DNA of 11,138 bases from assembly GCA_947589175.1 (NCBI GenBank), contig CANPZR010000060.1:1-11138 (forward strand), written 5' to 3'. Shown here one piece after another: positions 1 through 6,540 of this stretch. The DNA comes from an uncultured Lachnospiraceae bacterium (GTDB taxonomy: Bacteria; Bacillota; Clostridia; Lachnospirales; Lachnospiraceae). The position numbers and the translations under genes are program-made. Numbering within the stretch: the stretch's first letter is position 1; every line of letters starts with the position of its first letter. The notes under the pieces are model-generated. The model worked only from the letters and a program-made list of their open reading frames with translations. It made no database searches and was not told the origin of the DNA.

Positions 1-185
1 TGAAAAACGCCGATTTTCTTCTCCGGCGCGTACCGCTTCTGGTATTCCAGCGCCAGGTTCAGCAAGAGGCCGCTGTCCTTGCCCCCGGAGAAGGACACAT
101 AGATGTTGTCAAATTCCTCAAATATAAATTTCAGCCGGTCCATCAGGGCCTCGTACACGTCCTTTTCCTCGTAAATCCGCTTCAT
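1..185 (-). CDS. PP-loop PAPS reductase-like protein, N-terminal fragment
   Basis: Only the first 61 codons are in the window; the gene continues past the left edge. The N-terminus holds SFSGGKDSGLLLNLAL, with SGGKDS at residues 33-38. This is the pyrophosphate-binding PP-loop of the PAPS reductase/ATP-sulfurylase-like superfamily, which adenylates or reduces a substrate using ATP or an adenylyl-sulfate. The opening MKRIYEEKDVYEAL followed by the PP-loop near residue 33 resembles the DUF3440 (IbrA-like) group, often placed next to a ParB-like IbrB gene, rather than assimilatory CysH. That subfamily call is inference, because the diagnostic C-terminus is missing. The ATG at 185 is preceded by AAGGG with a spacer of about 6 nt, supporting this start. 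The palindrome at 203-230 separates it from efp, and no promoter of its own was seen in the spacer. The true substrate is unknown. Confidence 0.8.
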   Translation of the reverse strand, partial: MKRIYEEKDVYEALMDRLKFIFEEFDNIYVSFSGGKDSGLLLNLALEYQKRYAPEKKIGVF

Positions 186-202
186 TGGTTTCCCTTCTTC
201 GC

Positions 203-230
203 AAAAGAACCGCTGCGCAGCGGTTCTTTT
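203..230 (-). terminator. Perfect 28-nt palindrome between efp and the PP-loop gene
   Basis: Bases 203-230 form an exact inverted repeat (AAAAGAACCGCTG, CG centre, CAGCGGTTCTTTT). In RNA this gives a GC-rich stem of about 12 bp with flanking A and U runs, lying 36 nt past the efp stop. The U run on the minus-strand transcript is only four bases before GCG, so termination is probably partial. It lies between efp and the Shine-Dalgarno of the next gene, so it could act as a leaky terminator lowering read-through. Confidence 0.6.
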
Positions 231-265
231 CATGTTGTATGTTCAGTTGTGCGTATGCTCCCGAA

Positions 266-823
266 TCAAATTCTCTTGAGGTACTCGCCGGTCCGGGTGT
301 CGATCTGAATCTTGTCGCCCTGGTTGACGAAAATCGGCACGTTGACCTGAGCTCCCGTCTCCACGATGGCGGGCTTCGTTACATTTGTAGCGGTATCGCC
401 TCTCACGCCCGGTTCCGTCTCCGTCACTTCCAGCTCCGCGAACATCGGGGGCTCGATAGCGAAGATGTTGCCCTTGTAGGATACCATCTTGACGTTGTCA
501 TTCTCTTTCACAAATTTCATGGACTCGCCCACCGCGTCCTGGGTCAGCGCGATCTGCTCAAATGTCTCGTTGTCCATGAAGTTGTACATCTCGCCGTCGT
601 TGTACAGATACTGCATCTCTTTTTTATCAATATGAGCCTGCGGGTACTTCTCGGTCGGGCGGAAGGTCTTTTCCACTACGCCGCCGTCCACTACATTTTT
701 CAGCTTGGTGCGCACAAACGCCGCTCCCTTTCCGGGCTTTACATGCTGAAATTCAATAATCTGATAGACAATCCCGTCAATCTCTATTGTCAGGCCGTTT
801 CTGAATTCTCCTGCTGATATCAT
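266..823 (-). CDS. efp: Elongation factor P
   Basis: This is a full-length 185-residue EF-P, the usual bacterial size. EF-P binds between the ribosomal P and E sites and rescues ribosomes stalled on consecutive prolines. The N-terminal KOW-like domain begins MISAGEFRNGLTIEIDG. The loop that reaches the peptidyl-transferase centre reads HVKPGKGAAF, with the lysine normally carrying the modification at K32. The two OB domains follow, with the late family signature GDKIQIDTRTGEYLKR at the C-terminus. K32 fits the lysine-type EF-P of E. coli and B. subtilis rather than the arginine (rhamnosylated) type; the modifying enzyme is not in this window. The start at 823 has AGAGG about 6 nt upstream. 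A near-consensus promoter overlaps the end of the preceding gene, so efp can be transcribed on its own. The Xaa-Pro peptidase two genes upstream matches a known Firmicutes neighbourhood. Confidence 0.98.
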   Translation of the reverse strand: MISAGEFRNGLTIEIDGIVYQIIEFQHVKPGKGAAFVRTKLKNVVDGGVVEKTFRPTEKYPQAHIDKKEMQYLYNDGEMYNFMDNETFEQIALTQDAVGESMKFVKENDNVKMVSYKGNIFAIEPPMFAELEVTETEPGVRGDTATNVTKPAIVETGAQVNVPIFVNQGDKIQIDTRTGEYLKRI

Positions 824-878
824 AGTTTCCTCTCTTTCCGTCGTCTACGCGACATAAATATCGTACACATCTTTTACC

Positions 879-907
879 ATTCTAGTATATTTAACAGCAT
901 TTTTCAA
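879..907 (-). promoter_or_regulatory. Near-consensus sigma-A promoter for efp
   Basis: On the minus strand TTGAAA (902-907) is separated by exactly 17 bp from TAGAAT (879-884). Each hexamer differs from consensus by one base. The -35 element lies inside the last codons of aroDK, and transcription would start near 872, giving an efp leader of about 50 nt. It is the best promoter match noticed in the window and would let the abundant EF-P be expressed independently of the upstream genes. Confidence 0.7.
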
Positions 908-2102
908 GTATTTCTTTTGCAATCGCTGAAACCATCTTGCGATCCGTGCTGACCCGCACCGTGGCCGCCCTCTCGTAAAAGGGCATCCTCTGCCCCATCA
1001 GTTTCTCTATGTACTCCACGGACATGTGTCCCCTCAGCAACGGACGATTGTCCGTGCCCCGCACCCTCTCGTAGACGGTCTCCGGCTTCGCCGTCAGAAG
1101 GACCACCTCTCCCAAGGCCTGGAGCTTTCTCACGTTGATCTCCCGGAGGACCATGCCGCCCCCGCAGGAGATGATGGAGGGCTTTAGCGTCCCCAGCTCG
1201 TCGATCATGGCCGTCTCCAAATCCCGGAAATACGCCTCTCCCTCTTTTTCAAAAATATCGGGAATGCTCTGCCCCTGGCTCTTTTCGATCCACGCGTCCG
1301 TGTCAATTTCCGCCCGGCGGCTGCGGCTGCTCAGCTCCTTGGCGATGGTGGACTTGCCCGCGCCCATAAATCCGATGAGAATGATGTGCTTCTTCCCGGC
1401 GTAAATCTTGTCGAATACCGGAATCATGTCCTCCACCGCGATCTGGCCGGGCGCCGAGGACTGTTCCCGCGCCCCAAAGGAGACGGACGAGCCGTACAGG
1501 CCCCCGTAGAGCCGACTCTTTTTCCCAAACTCCCCCATGGACATGGTAATAATCGGAAAATCCGGCTTCCGCTCCTTCACATCGGCGGTCATGGCGAGCA
1601 GCCGGTCCACATCCTCCGGCGTCTCCGGCATACAGGCAAATTTCCCGACGTCGTACCCCTCTCTCTCCGCCCGGTCAAACAGCGCCTCAAACTCCTGTTT
1701 CTCCGGCGTCTTTTGAAAATCGTGACAGGAGCCGATCAGCTTCGTAAAACCCGGATGCTCCCTGTGATAACGACAGACGGTCTCCGGCGCCTGGCGCACT
1801 TCGGCGTCCAGGTAATCTGTTAAATCTTGTTTTAATATATTGAGCAACAGCGCCTCGTAGTCAAACCGCCCCCCGTTGGGCTCTCCCCCCTCTGTTTCCG
1901 TGCGCAGCGTCACGATCAGCTTCTTATCTTTAAGAACCCGCTTCAGCTCCTCGATGACGCTCAGAATCTCCCGCTCATACCCGGCAAAAAAATCCACCCG
2001 CCACTCCGCCATCTCCACCGGCAGAGCGGCGATTTTCTTCGCCTCCTCCACGATCCCGTCCCGCGTAAATTCCACTATGGGCACACAGATGTCCGGCCGC
2101 AT
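891..2102 (-). CDS. Bifunctional type I 3-dehydroquinate dehydratase / shikimate kinase
   Basis: This 403-residue protein joins two shikimate-pathway enzymes. Residues 1 to about 233 are a class I (Schiff-base) 3-dehydroquinate dehydratase, AroD: EWRVDFF (E33, R35, D37), TLRTETEGG (R67, E71), the catalytic His in GSCHDF (H127), the Schiff-base Lys in VGKFACMP (K154), then SRLYG (R197) and SSAPGQ (S216, Q220). Residues from about 238 to 403 are a shikimate kinase, AroK: P-loop GFMGAGKST (244-252), DTD (D267, D269), YFRDLE (R293), CGGGMV (314-316), NRPLLR (R353) and QRMPFYERA (R372). All key residues of both domains are present and the linker is only a few residues, so both activities are expected. 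They are pathway steps 3 and 5; step 4 (AroE) is not in the window. The ATG at 2102 has a strong GGAGGA site and begins directly with the AroD fold (MRPDICVPI). It follows the peptidase gene by 108 nt. No frameshift or stop is seen at the domain junction. Confidence 0.96.
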   Translation of the reverse strand: MRPDICVPIVEFTRDGIVEEAKKIAALPVEMAEWRVDFFAGYEREILSVIEELKRVLKDKKLIVTLRTETEGGEPNGGRFDYEALLLNILKQDLTDYLDAEVRQAPETVCRYHREHPGFTKLIGSCHDFQKTPEKQEFEALFDRAEREGYDVGKFACMPETPEDVDRLLAMTADVKERKPDFPIITMSMGEFGKKSRLYGGLYGSSVSFGAREQSSAPGQIAVEDMIPVFDKIYAGKKHIILIGFMGAGKSTIAKELSSRSRRAEIDTDAWIEKSQGQSIPDIFEKEGEAYFRDLETAMIDELGTLKPSIISCGGGMVLREINVRKLQALGEVVLLTAKPETVYERVRGTDNRPLLRGHMSVEYIEKLMGQRMPFYERAATVRVSTDRKMVSAIAKEILEKCC

Positions 2103-2114
2103 ACATATCTCCTC

Positions 2115-2145
2115 CTGTTTCTTCTGCTTTTTCTGTTTCTTCTGC
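2115..2145 (-). repeat. Purine-rich 18-bp-period direct repeat upstream of aroDK
   Basis: On the minus strand GCAGAAGAAACAG occurs twice exactly (2133-2145 and 2115-2127) with an 18-bp period, inside a nearly pyrimidine-free run that leads into the GGAGGA ribosome-binding site. It lies in the 5' leader of aroDK. It may keep the leader unstructured or act as a translation enhancer; a protein-binding role is speculation. Confidence 0.6.
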
Positions 2146-2210
2146 CTTTTCTATCTCAATCTATCTCTTTTGTCCTGATTCTGTCTTATTTTGAATTGTT
2201 AAATAATAAT

Positions 2211-3293
2211 TTAATCATTATCCAACTCGATCAGCTCTTTCGGCGAATGGGTCAGATTCTCGCACCCGTCCTCCGTGATTGCCACCACGTCCTCAATGCG
2301 GACGCCGCCAAAATCCGCCACATAGATTCCCGGCTCCACCGTAATCACCATGCCGGGCCGGATCACCTGCTCCTCTTTGGTCGAAAAGCAGGGCGTCTCG
2401 TGAATCTCCAGCCCCACCGAATGTCCCAGGGAATGGCCGAAGCAGTCGCCGTACCCCGCCTCTTTTATCACGTCTCTGGCCACGGCGTCGATCTCCTTCC
2501 CCGTCAGGCCGGGCCGGATGGCCTCCAAAGCCTTCTTCTGGGCCCGCAGCACCGTCTCGTAGATTTCCCGCTGCCTCTCGTCCGCCCGTCCGAACACGAC
2601 CGTCCGCGTCATGTCCGAGCAGTATCCCTGATACCGGCATCCAAAATCCAGCGTGAGAAAATCCCCCTTCTCGATCTTTTTGTCCGTGGGAACGGCGTGC
2701 GGCATGGCCGAGTGAATCCCGGAGGCGGCGATGGTGTCGAAGCTGAACCCCTCCGCCCCTTCTTCTTTCATATAAAATTCCAGGCGGGCCGCCGCCTGCT
2801 TCTCCGTCATGCCCGCGCGCAGCTCCGGAAGAAGCCTCGCGAACGCCCGGTCGCCGATGGCCTCCGCCCGCCGGATTTTCTCAATCTCCTCCGGCGACTT
2901 TACCGCCCGCAGCTCCGTCACCTGTTTTCCCAGAGGCTCCGGCTCCGCGGAGACCCCCGCCTCCAAAAGAGCCTTCTCCAGCCGGGCGTAATCGGCCACC
3001 GTCATGTACTCGTCCTCGATGCCGAAGCGCCCCGCGCCGTCCTCTCGCAGAAGCGCCGCCAGGACGTCGTAATACTGCCCGCCGTGCCAGTCCCGGATCT
3101 CAAAATCGGGACACTCCCGCCCCGCCGCCAGAGTGTAACGGGAATCCGTCACCACGACCTGCCGCCCGCGGGACAGATAGACGTAGCCCTCCCCCGCGAA
3201 ACCGGCTATATGCCGCATATTGGCAGGATCCACAAGAAGCAGCGCCTCTACCTGGGCGGCGTGAAGTATTTTCTGCCAAATTTCTTTTTCCAT
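2211..3293 (-). CDS. M24B family Xaa-Pro peptidase (aminopeptidase P/prolidase-like)
   Basis: This 360-residue cytosolic metallopeptidase is expected to remove N-terminal residues preceding proline or split Xaa-Pro dipeptides. Residues 1 to about 125 form the creatinase N-terminal domain (ALLLVDPANMRHIAGFAG). The pita-bread catalytic domain follows with all five dinuclear metal ligands: D216 in LTLDFGCRYQGYCSD, D227 in SDMTRTV, H287 in GHSLGHSVGLEIHE, E320 in ITVEPGIY and E334 in GVRIEDVV. SGIHSAMPHA (191-200) supplies the usual substrate-side histidine. The length matches short forms such as B. subtilis YqhT rather than 440-residue E. coli PepP, so aminopeptidase and prolidase cannot be separated by eye. 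The ATG at 3293 has AAGGGGAG upstream and overlaps the 3' end of yqeG by 46 nt, so translation is probably coupled. No clear terminator follows; the stop lies in an AT-only inverted repeat (2199-2214). Confidence 0.93.
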   Translation of the reverse strand: MEKEIWQKILHAAQVEALLLVDPANMRHIAGFAGEGYVYLSRGRQVVVTDSRYTLAAGRECPDFEIRDWHGGQYYDVLAALLREDGAGRFGIEDEYMTVADYARLEKALLEAGVSAEPEPLGKQVTELRAVKSPEEIEKIRRAEAIGDRAFARLLPELRAGMTEKQAAARLEFYMKEEGAEGFSFDTIAASGIHSAMPHAVPTDKKIEKGDFLTLDFGCRYQGYCSDMTRTVVFGRADERQREIYETVLRAQKKALEAIRPGLTGKEIDAVARDVIKEAGYGDCFGHSLGHSVGLEIHETPCFSTKEEQVIRPGMVITVEPGIYVADFGGVRIEDVVAITEDGCENLTHSPKELIELDND

Positions 3294-3808
3294 CTCTGTC
3301 TCCCCTTTTCCGCCCGCATCTTGCAGCGGTATTCTCTCAAAACGATTTTTTCCAGAATCCGCTTTAACACGATCTGGAACTCCTCATGCTTATTGATGGG
3401 CTTCACCAGAAAATTTTTCATTCCGATGCGCTTGGCCCCGAAAATGTCCGTAAAGAGCTGGTCCCCTACAAAGACCGTGTTGTCCGGCCTTGTGTCCATC
3501 AGCTCCATGGCATAATAATAACCCTTTTTCGCCGGTTTATGCGCGTTGAACACCGTGTGGACGCCAATGTCCTCGTTGAACATATGCACCCGCTTCTTTT
3601 TGTTGTTGGAAATCAGGCAGCACTCGAAGCCTATTTTCTTCAAGCGCTCAAATAAGCTCTTGGCCTTTTCGCTGGCGCCCTCCCCGTGCTCCACCAGCGT
3701 GTTGTCGATGTCAAACAGGATGCCCCGGTAGCCGTCCCGATACAGCTTTTCGTAATTGATGGAATAGGTGGATCCCACCGTCTGATCGGGAAAAAATCGT
3801 TCAAACAT
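3248..3808 (-). CDS. yqeG: YqeG family HAD IIIA-type phosphatase
   Basis: This 186-residue protein belongs to the haloacid dehalogenase superfamily, subfamily IIIA, close to B. subtilis YqeG, whose substrate is not firmly known. Motif I is ILFDIDNTLV (nucleophile D33, general acid D35), motif II is CLISNN (S67), motif III contains the lysine of AHKPAKKG (K91 region), and motif IV is VFVGDQLFTDI (D116, D121). The whole catalytic set is intact, so the enzyme is expected to be active. The C-terminus is a basic tail (residues about 160-182, rich in K and R) ending in Pro-Pro-Arg; its coding DNA overlaps the start of the peptidase gene by 46 nt in another frame. The ATG at 3808 has AAAGGA about 9 nt upstream. 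In B. subtilis yqeG is near aroE and ribosome-assembly genes; here it also sits beside an aromatic-pathway gene and a translation factor. Confidence 0.93.
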   Translation of the reverse strand: MFERFFPDQTVGSTYSINYEKLYRDGYRGILFDIDNTLVEHGEGASEKAKSLFERLKKIGFECCLISNNKKKRVHMFNEDIGVHTVFNAHKPAKKGYYYAMELMDTRPDNTVFVGDQLFTDIFGAKRIGMKNFLVKPINKHEEFQIVLKRILEKIVLREYRCKMRAEKGRQRWKKKFGRKYFTPPR

Positions 3809-3877
3809 AGGTCTTGTTCCTTTCCGCGGATATTGCCCCTCATTCCGGAGCGTTTATGTGATTATGCGCTCTTGCGC

Positions 3878-5206
3878 CTATTTTTCACACGATCCTCCTG
3901 CTATGGATTTCAAATGGGTGATGAACTGCTCCGCCACCCGGCCGGAATAGCCGCCGTTTCGTATGCTCCAGGCGTTGGCCTGCCGGAGAAGCTCCTCGTC
4001 GTCCAGGGCAATGTCCGGATTCTCCTTCGCCAGTCCCAGCACAATCGTGTCGAATTCCTTCTTCTGGGGACGGCTGAAGTTGATAGTGACGCCAAAGCGG
4101 GCCACGAGAGACAGCTTTTCCTGCATCGTATCCGAGCGGTGCAGCTCGTCGTCGGACATGTCGGAGCGGTCGCTCCACGTCTCGCGGATCAGATGGCGCC
4201 GGTTGGAGGTGGCGTAGATCAGCACATTGTCCGGCCGCACCTCCAGGCCCCCCTCGATCACCGCCTTTAAGTACTTGTACTCGATCTCAAATTCCTCAAA
4301 GGAGAGATCGTCCATATATATGATAAATTTGTAATTCCGGTTCTTGATCTGCTCGATAATCGCGGAGAGGTCCTGGAACTGGTGCTTGTACACCTCGATG
4401 AGCCGCAGGCCCTTCTCGTAGTACCGGTTTAAAATCGCCTTGATGCAGGTGGATTTTCCCGTGCCGCTGTCCCCGAACAGGAGGCAGTTGTTGGCCTTTC
4501 TCCCCTCCACGAATGCCTCCGTGTTCTCAATCAGCTGCTGCTTCTGCCGCTCGTAGCCGATGAGGTGGTCGAGCGTCACGTCGCTGGTGTGGGTAATCGG
4601 CGAGAGGAACATCTCCTCGCCCCGGTGAACCACCCGGAACGCTTTGTTGAGGCCGAAGCGCCCCACTCCGTACCGCCGGTAGAAATCCGTCACGATCTCA
4701 AAGAAATCATATCCGCTCTCCGCCTTGCAGAGCTTCTCCGCCAATTCCCGCACTTTCTCACTGACGCTCTTGTTATAGGTATTTTCCGCCTTGGCCATGG
4801 AGTGATAGTGAGTCAGTATGTCAAAGCAGTCAATTCCCAGCCGCTCCTCGATGTGGGAAAAATCGTAGTGGAACAGATAGTAAAAGCAGTCCATATCCTG
4901 GAGCACGATCTCATTGACGGTGGCGTCCTCCGAGGCCCCCACCGTCTCGCAGATGATGCTGAACGGATTTTCATCCGTCGCCAGAATATAGGCAATGTAG
5001 CACTGCCACAGGTTTTTGTCAAAGCCGTAGCGGGTAGCGAGCTCCAAGAGCCTGTACACCTGGCCGTAGGTCTCCTTCACCAGTTTCTCTGTAGGTATAT
5101 CTCCCTTTTTCCGGTGCAACTTCTCCGTCACCTTGCTCAGCTTCATGAGAATGCTGTCCGGCTCGCCCTTTCCATACATAATAAGTCTGGCAATATACTG
5201 ATACAT
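3878..5206 (-). CDS. DUF815 family AAA ATPase
   Basis: This is a 442-residue cytosolic ATPase of the DUF815 family (Pfam PF05673), conserved but uncharacterised. The N-terminal 200 residues are mostly helical and lack a recognised motif. The ATPase core starts with LDHLIGYERQKQQL. It has Walker A GDSGTGKST (245-253, K251), Walker B FIIYMDDLSFEE (D299, D300), the sensor-1 stretch IYATSNRRHL (N335) and a later arginine-rich segment, as in DUF815 proteins. Catalytic residues look intact. Two starts are possible. The ATG at 5218 lacks a ribosome-binding site and itself encodes the GGAGG. The ATG at 5206 sits 5 nt after GGAGG, so 5206 is preferred, giving MYQYIARLIMYG. The gene begins 14 nt after the upstream ATPase stop, indicating one transcript. 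A 69-nt spacer with a small GCGC hairpin precedes yqeG. The cellular role is unknown. Confidence 0.92.
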   Translation of the reverse strand: MYQYIARLIMYGKGEPDSILMKLSKVTEKLHRKKGDIPTEKLVKETYGQVYRLLELATRYGFDKNLWQCYIAYILATDENPFSIICETVGASEDATVNEIVLQDMDCFYYLFHYDFSHIEERLGIDCFDILTHYHSMAKAENTYNKSVSEKVRELAEKLCKAESGYDFFEIVTDFYRRYGVGRFGLNKAFRVVHRGEEMFLSPITHTSDVTLDHLIGYERQKQQLIENTEAFVEGRKANNCLLFGDSGTGKSTCIKAILNRYYEKGLRLIEVYKHQFQDLSAIIEQIKNRNYKFIIYMDDLSFEEFEIEYKYLKAVIEGGLEVRPDNVLIYATSNRRHLIRETWSDRSDMSDDELHRSDTMQEKLSLVARFGVTINFSRPQKKEFDTIVLGLAKENPDIALDDEELLRQANAWSIRNGGYSGRVAEQFITHLKSIAGGSCEK

Positions 5207-5210
5207 GATA

Positions 5211-5216
5211 ACCTCC
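5211..5216 (-). promoter_or_regulatory. Ribosome-binding site that decides the DUF815 gene start
   Basis: GGAGGT on the minus strand lies 4-5 nt before the ATG at 5206. An in-frame ATG at 5218 overlaps this site and has only AGATGTAGAA ahead of it, which resembles no Shine-Dalgarno. The site therefore supports initiation at 5206, four codons downstream of the longest reading frame. Confidence 0.75.
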
Positions 5217-5220
5217 ATTT

Positions 5221-6540
5221 CTACATCTGTTCTAAATCAATACACTGGATATTATCCATATTTTCCGCCATGGCCGCCAGCTCCGACGTAAAGCCCTCTT
5301 TGGAAAACAGATAATAATAGTCCGCGTCTTTTCCCGTCTGCTCGATATCCTTCAAGAGCCGCTCGAAATCCTTCATATCCATTGGCTTTTTCCCCCACAG
5401 GCAATTTCCCACCAGCATCTCGCCCCCCTCGCTGCCGGCGATCAGCGGGATAAATCCGCTCTTGCCGTAAAGGCTTCCAAAATTGCCGAAGCGCACCGGC
5501 AGCCGTCCGAACCGGTTCATCAGTTCCATAAACTCCCGGCACACCTTGATATAAGCCCTTGACGCCACTTCGTCCAGCCGGTTCTTGATATAGCGGGCGT
5601 AGAACTCCTCCGGCTCCCACAGGCTCAGCTCGGATAAGTGGGGATAGACCAGCTTGTACCAGAAGTGAAGGAAGGAATCCGTGATTCCATACAGCCCCTT
5701 CTGGATGCTGTCGCTCTTATCCGGCTCATAGGAAAAAATCTTCTCCGCCACATCGATCTGAATCAGGTTTTTGATGTAGACGGAAATCTTGGCCCTGCTG
5801 AATCCGGTCCGGTTGTACAGATAATTCAGCTTGGGCTCGTCCTCTGCCAACACCGACAAAATAGTGTTGTAATAGGGCAGCTCGCGCAGGGACGTCTTCA
5901 AAAAACGCCCGGCCTCTTTGTGAAGAACGCCTGTCCCGCTGATCATAATGCGAATCAGGTTTTTCTTCACCGTCTCTCTCGGATTCCACAGCTCCAGATA
6001 GCTGGGAACCCCTCCCAGAATTCCGTAGATCAAAATACACTCCGCCGTAGTGCACTCCGGGAACCGATCCACCATTTCCACAAAAGTAAATTCTTTCAAT
6101 TTTATAAAGCTGTCCAGCCGCCCCGCCAGCTCTCCCATATCCTCCACCATAGAATTTTCCACCCACTGGATGGAGGAGCTGGCAAAGAGGAACATCACCC
6201 TCCCGCGGGGCATCATGCCGGCAAATTCCGCAAACTCCTGGAAAAACGTCTTGTACCCTTTCTTTAGCAGATCAAATTCATCCAGAACAAAGCAAATCTT
6301 CCCGGTACTGCTCTTTAACTTTTCCTGAAGCTCCCGAATCTTGTCGGAGAGATAACGGCTCTGCTCCGCCTCGGACCACTCTCTGGCCTGATAGTAGACA
6401 CAGGGCTTCCCCTTCACAAACTGCCGGATCAGAGCGGTCTTGCCCACGCCCTCTCTTCCATACAGCACAATCATATTATTTTCACCGGAGCGGTACTGCT
6501 TCTCCAACTGCGCCAGCTCCTTTTCCCGACCTACAAACAA
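5221..6540 (-). CDS. Archaeal-type P-loop ATPase with DUF234-like, nuclease-fold C-terminus
   Basis: This predicted 439-residue ATPase resembles the 'archaeal ATPase' family (PF01637) with a C-terminal DUF234-type region. With the first residue at 6540, the N-terminus reads MFVGREKELAQLEKQY, typical of the family. Walker A is LYGREGVGKTALI (G28-T35), Walker B is CFVLDEFDLL (D87, E88), and FASSS follows as sensor 1. Residues about 246-268 (GFSRAKISVYIKNLIQIDVA) look like a winged helix. The tail from about 300 matches DUF234, including WEPEEFYARYIKNRLDEV and YYYLFSKEGFTSEL. Relatives usually carry an acidic residue and a GECKW motif (PD-(D/E)XK nuclease-like) here; this protein has FIPLIA and VGNCLW, so nuclease activity is unlikely. 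The frame is open upstream to an ATG at 6621, but that would translate the argS end out of frame. TTG at 6540 has AAAGGG 8 nt upstream and starts 16 nt after argS, so it is preferred. Function unknown. Confidence 0.88.
   Translation of the reverse strand: MFVGREKELAQLEKQYRSGENNMIVLYGREGVGKTALIRQFVKGKPCVYYQAREWSEAEQSRYLSDKIRELQEKLKSSTGKICFVLDEFDLLKKGYKTFFQEFAEFAGMMPRGRVMFLFASSSIQWVENSMVEDMGELAGRLDSFIKLKEFTFVEMVDRFPECTTAECILIYGILGGVPSYLELWNPRETVKKNLIRIMISGTGVLHKEAGRFLKTSLRELPYYNTILSVLAEDEPKLNYLYNRTGFSRAKISVYIKNLIQIDVAEKIFSYEPDKSDSIQKGLYGITDSFLHFWYKLVYPHLSELSLWEPEEFYARYIKNRLDEVASRAYIKVCREFMELMNRFGRLPVRFGNFGSLYGKSGFIPLIAGSEGGEMLVGNCLWGKKPMDMKDFERLLKDIEQTGKDADYYYLFSKEGFTSELAAMAENMDNIQCIDLEQM

Noticed and set aside
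185..817. Long plus-strand open frame opposite efp, and similar plus-strand frames along the window
   Set aside because: These are mirror frames of GC-rich minus-strand genes. Their products resemble no family, lack convincing ribosome-binding sites and lie opposite confidently identified enzymes.
840..853. GTCGTCTACGCGAC hairpin in the efp leader
   Set aside because: Only four base pairs with a six-base loop; no sign of a terminator or a known regulator site.
2199..2214. TTAAATAATAATTTAA inverted repeat at the peptidase stop as a terminator
   Set aside because: The stem is AT-only and has no U run after it, so it would be too weak to end transcription.
2196..3515. 439-codon plus-strand open frame opposite the peptidase and yqeG genes
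   Set aside because: The translation is rich in Arg, Pro, His and Leu, typical of an antisense shadow. It spans two clear minus-strand genes and their junction, which a real gene would be unlikely to do.
3862..3888. AGGAGG followed by a GTG and an 8-codon frame across the DUF815 stop
   Set aside because: The strong Shine-Dalgarno-like bases simply encode Gly-Gly in the DUF815 tail; the 8-codon frame has no other support.
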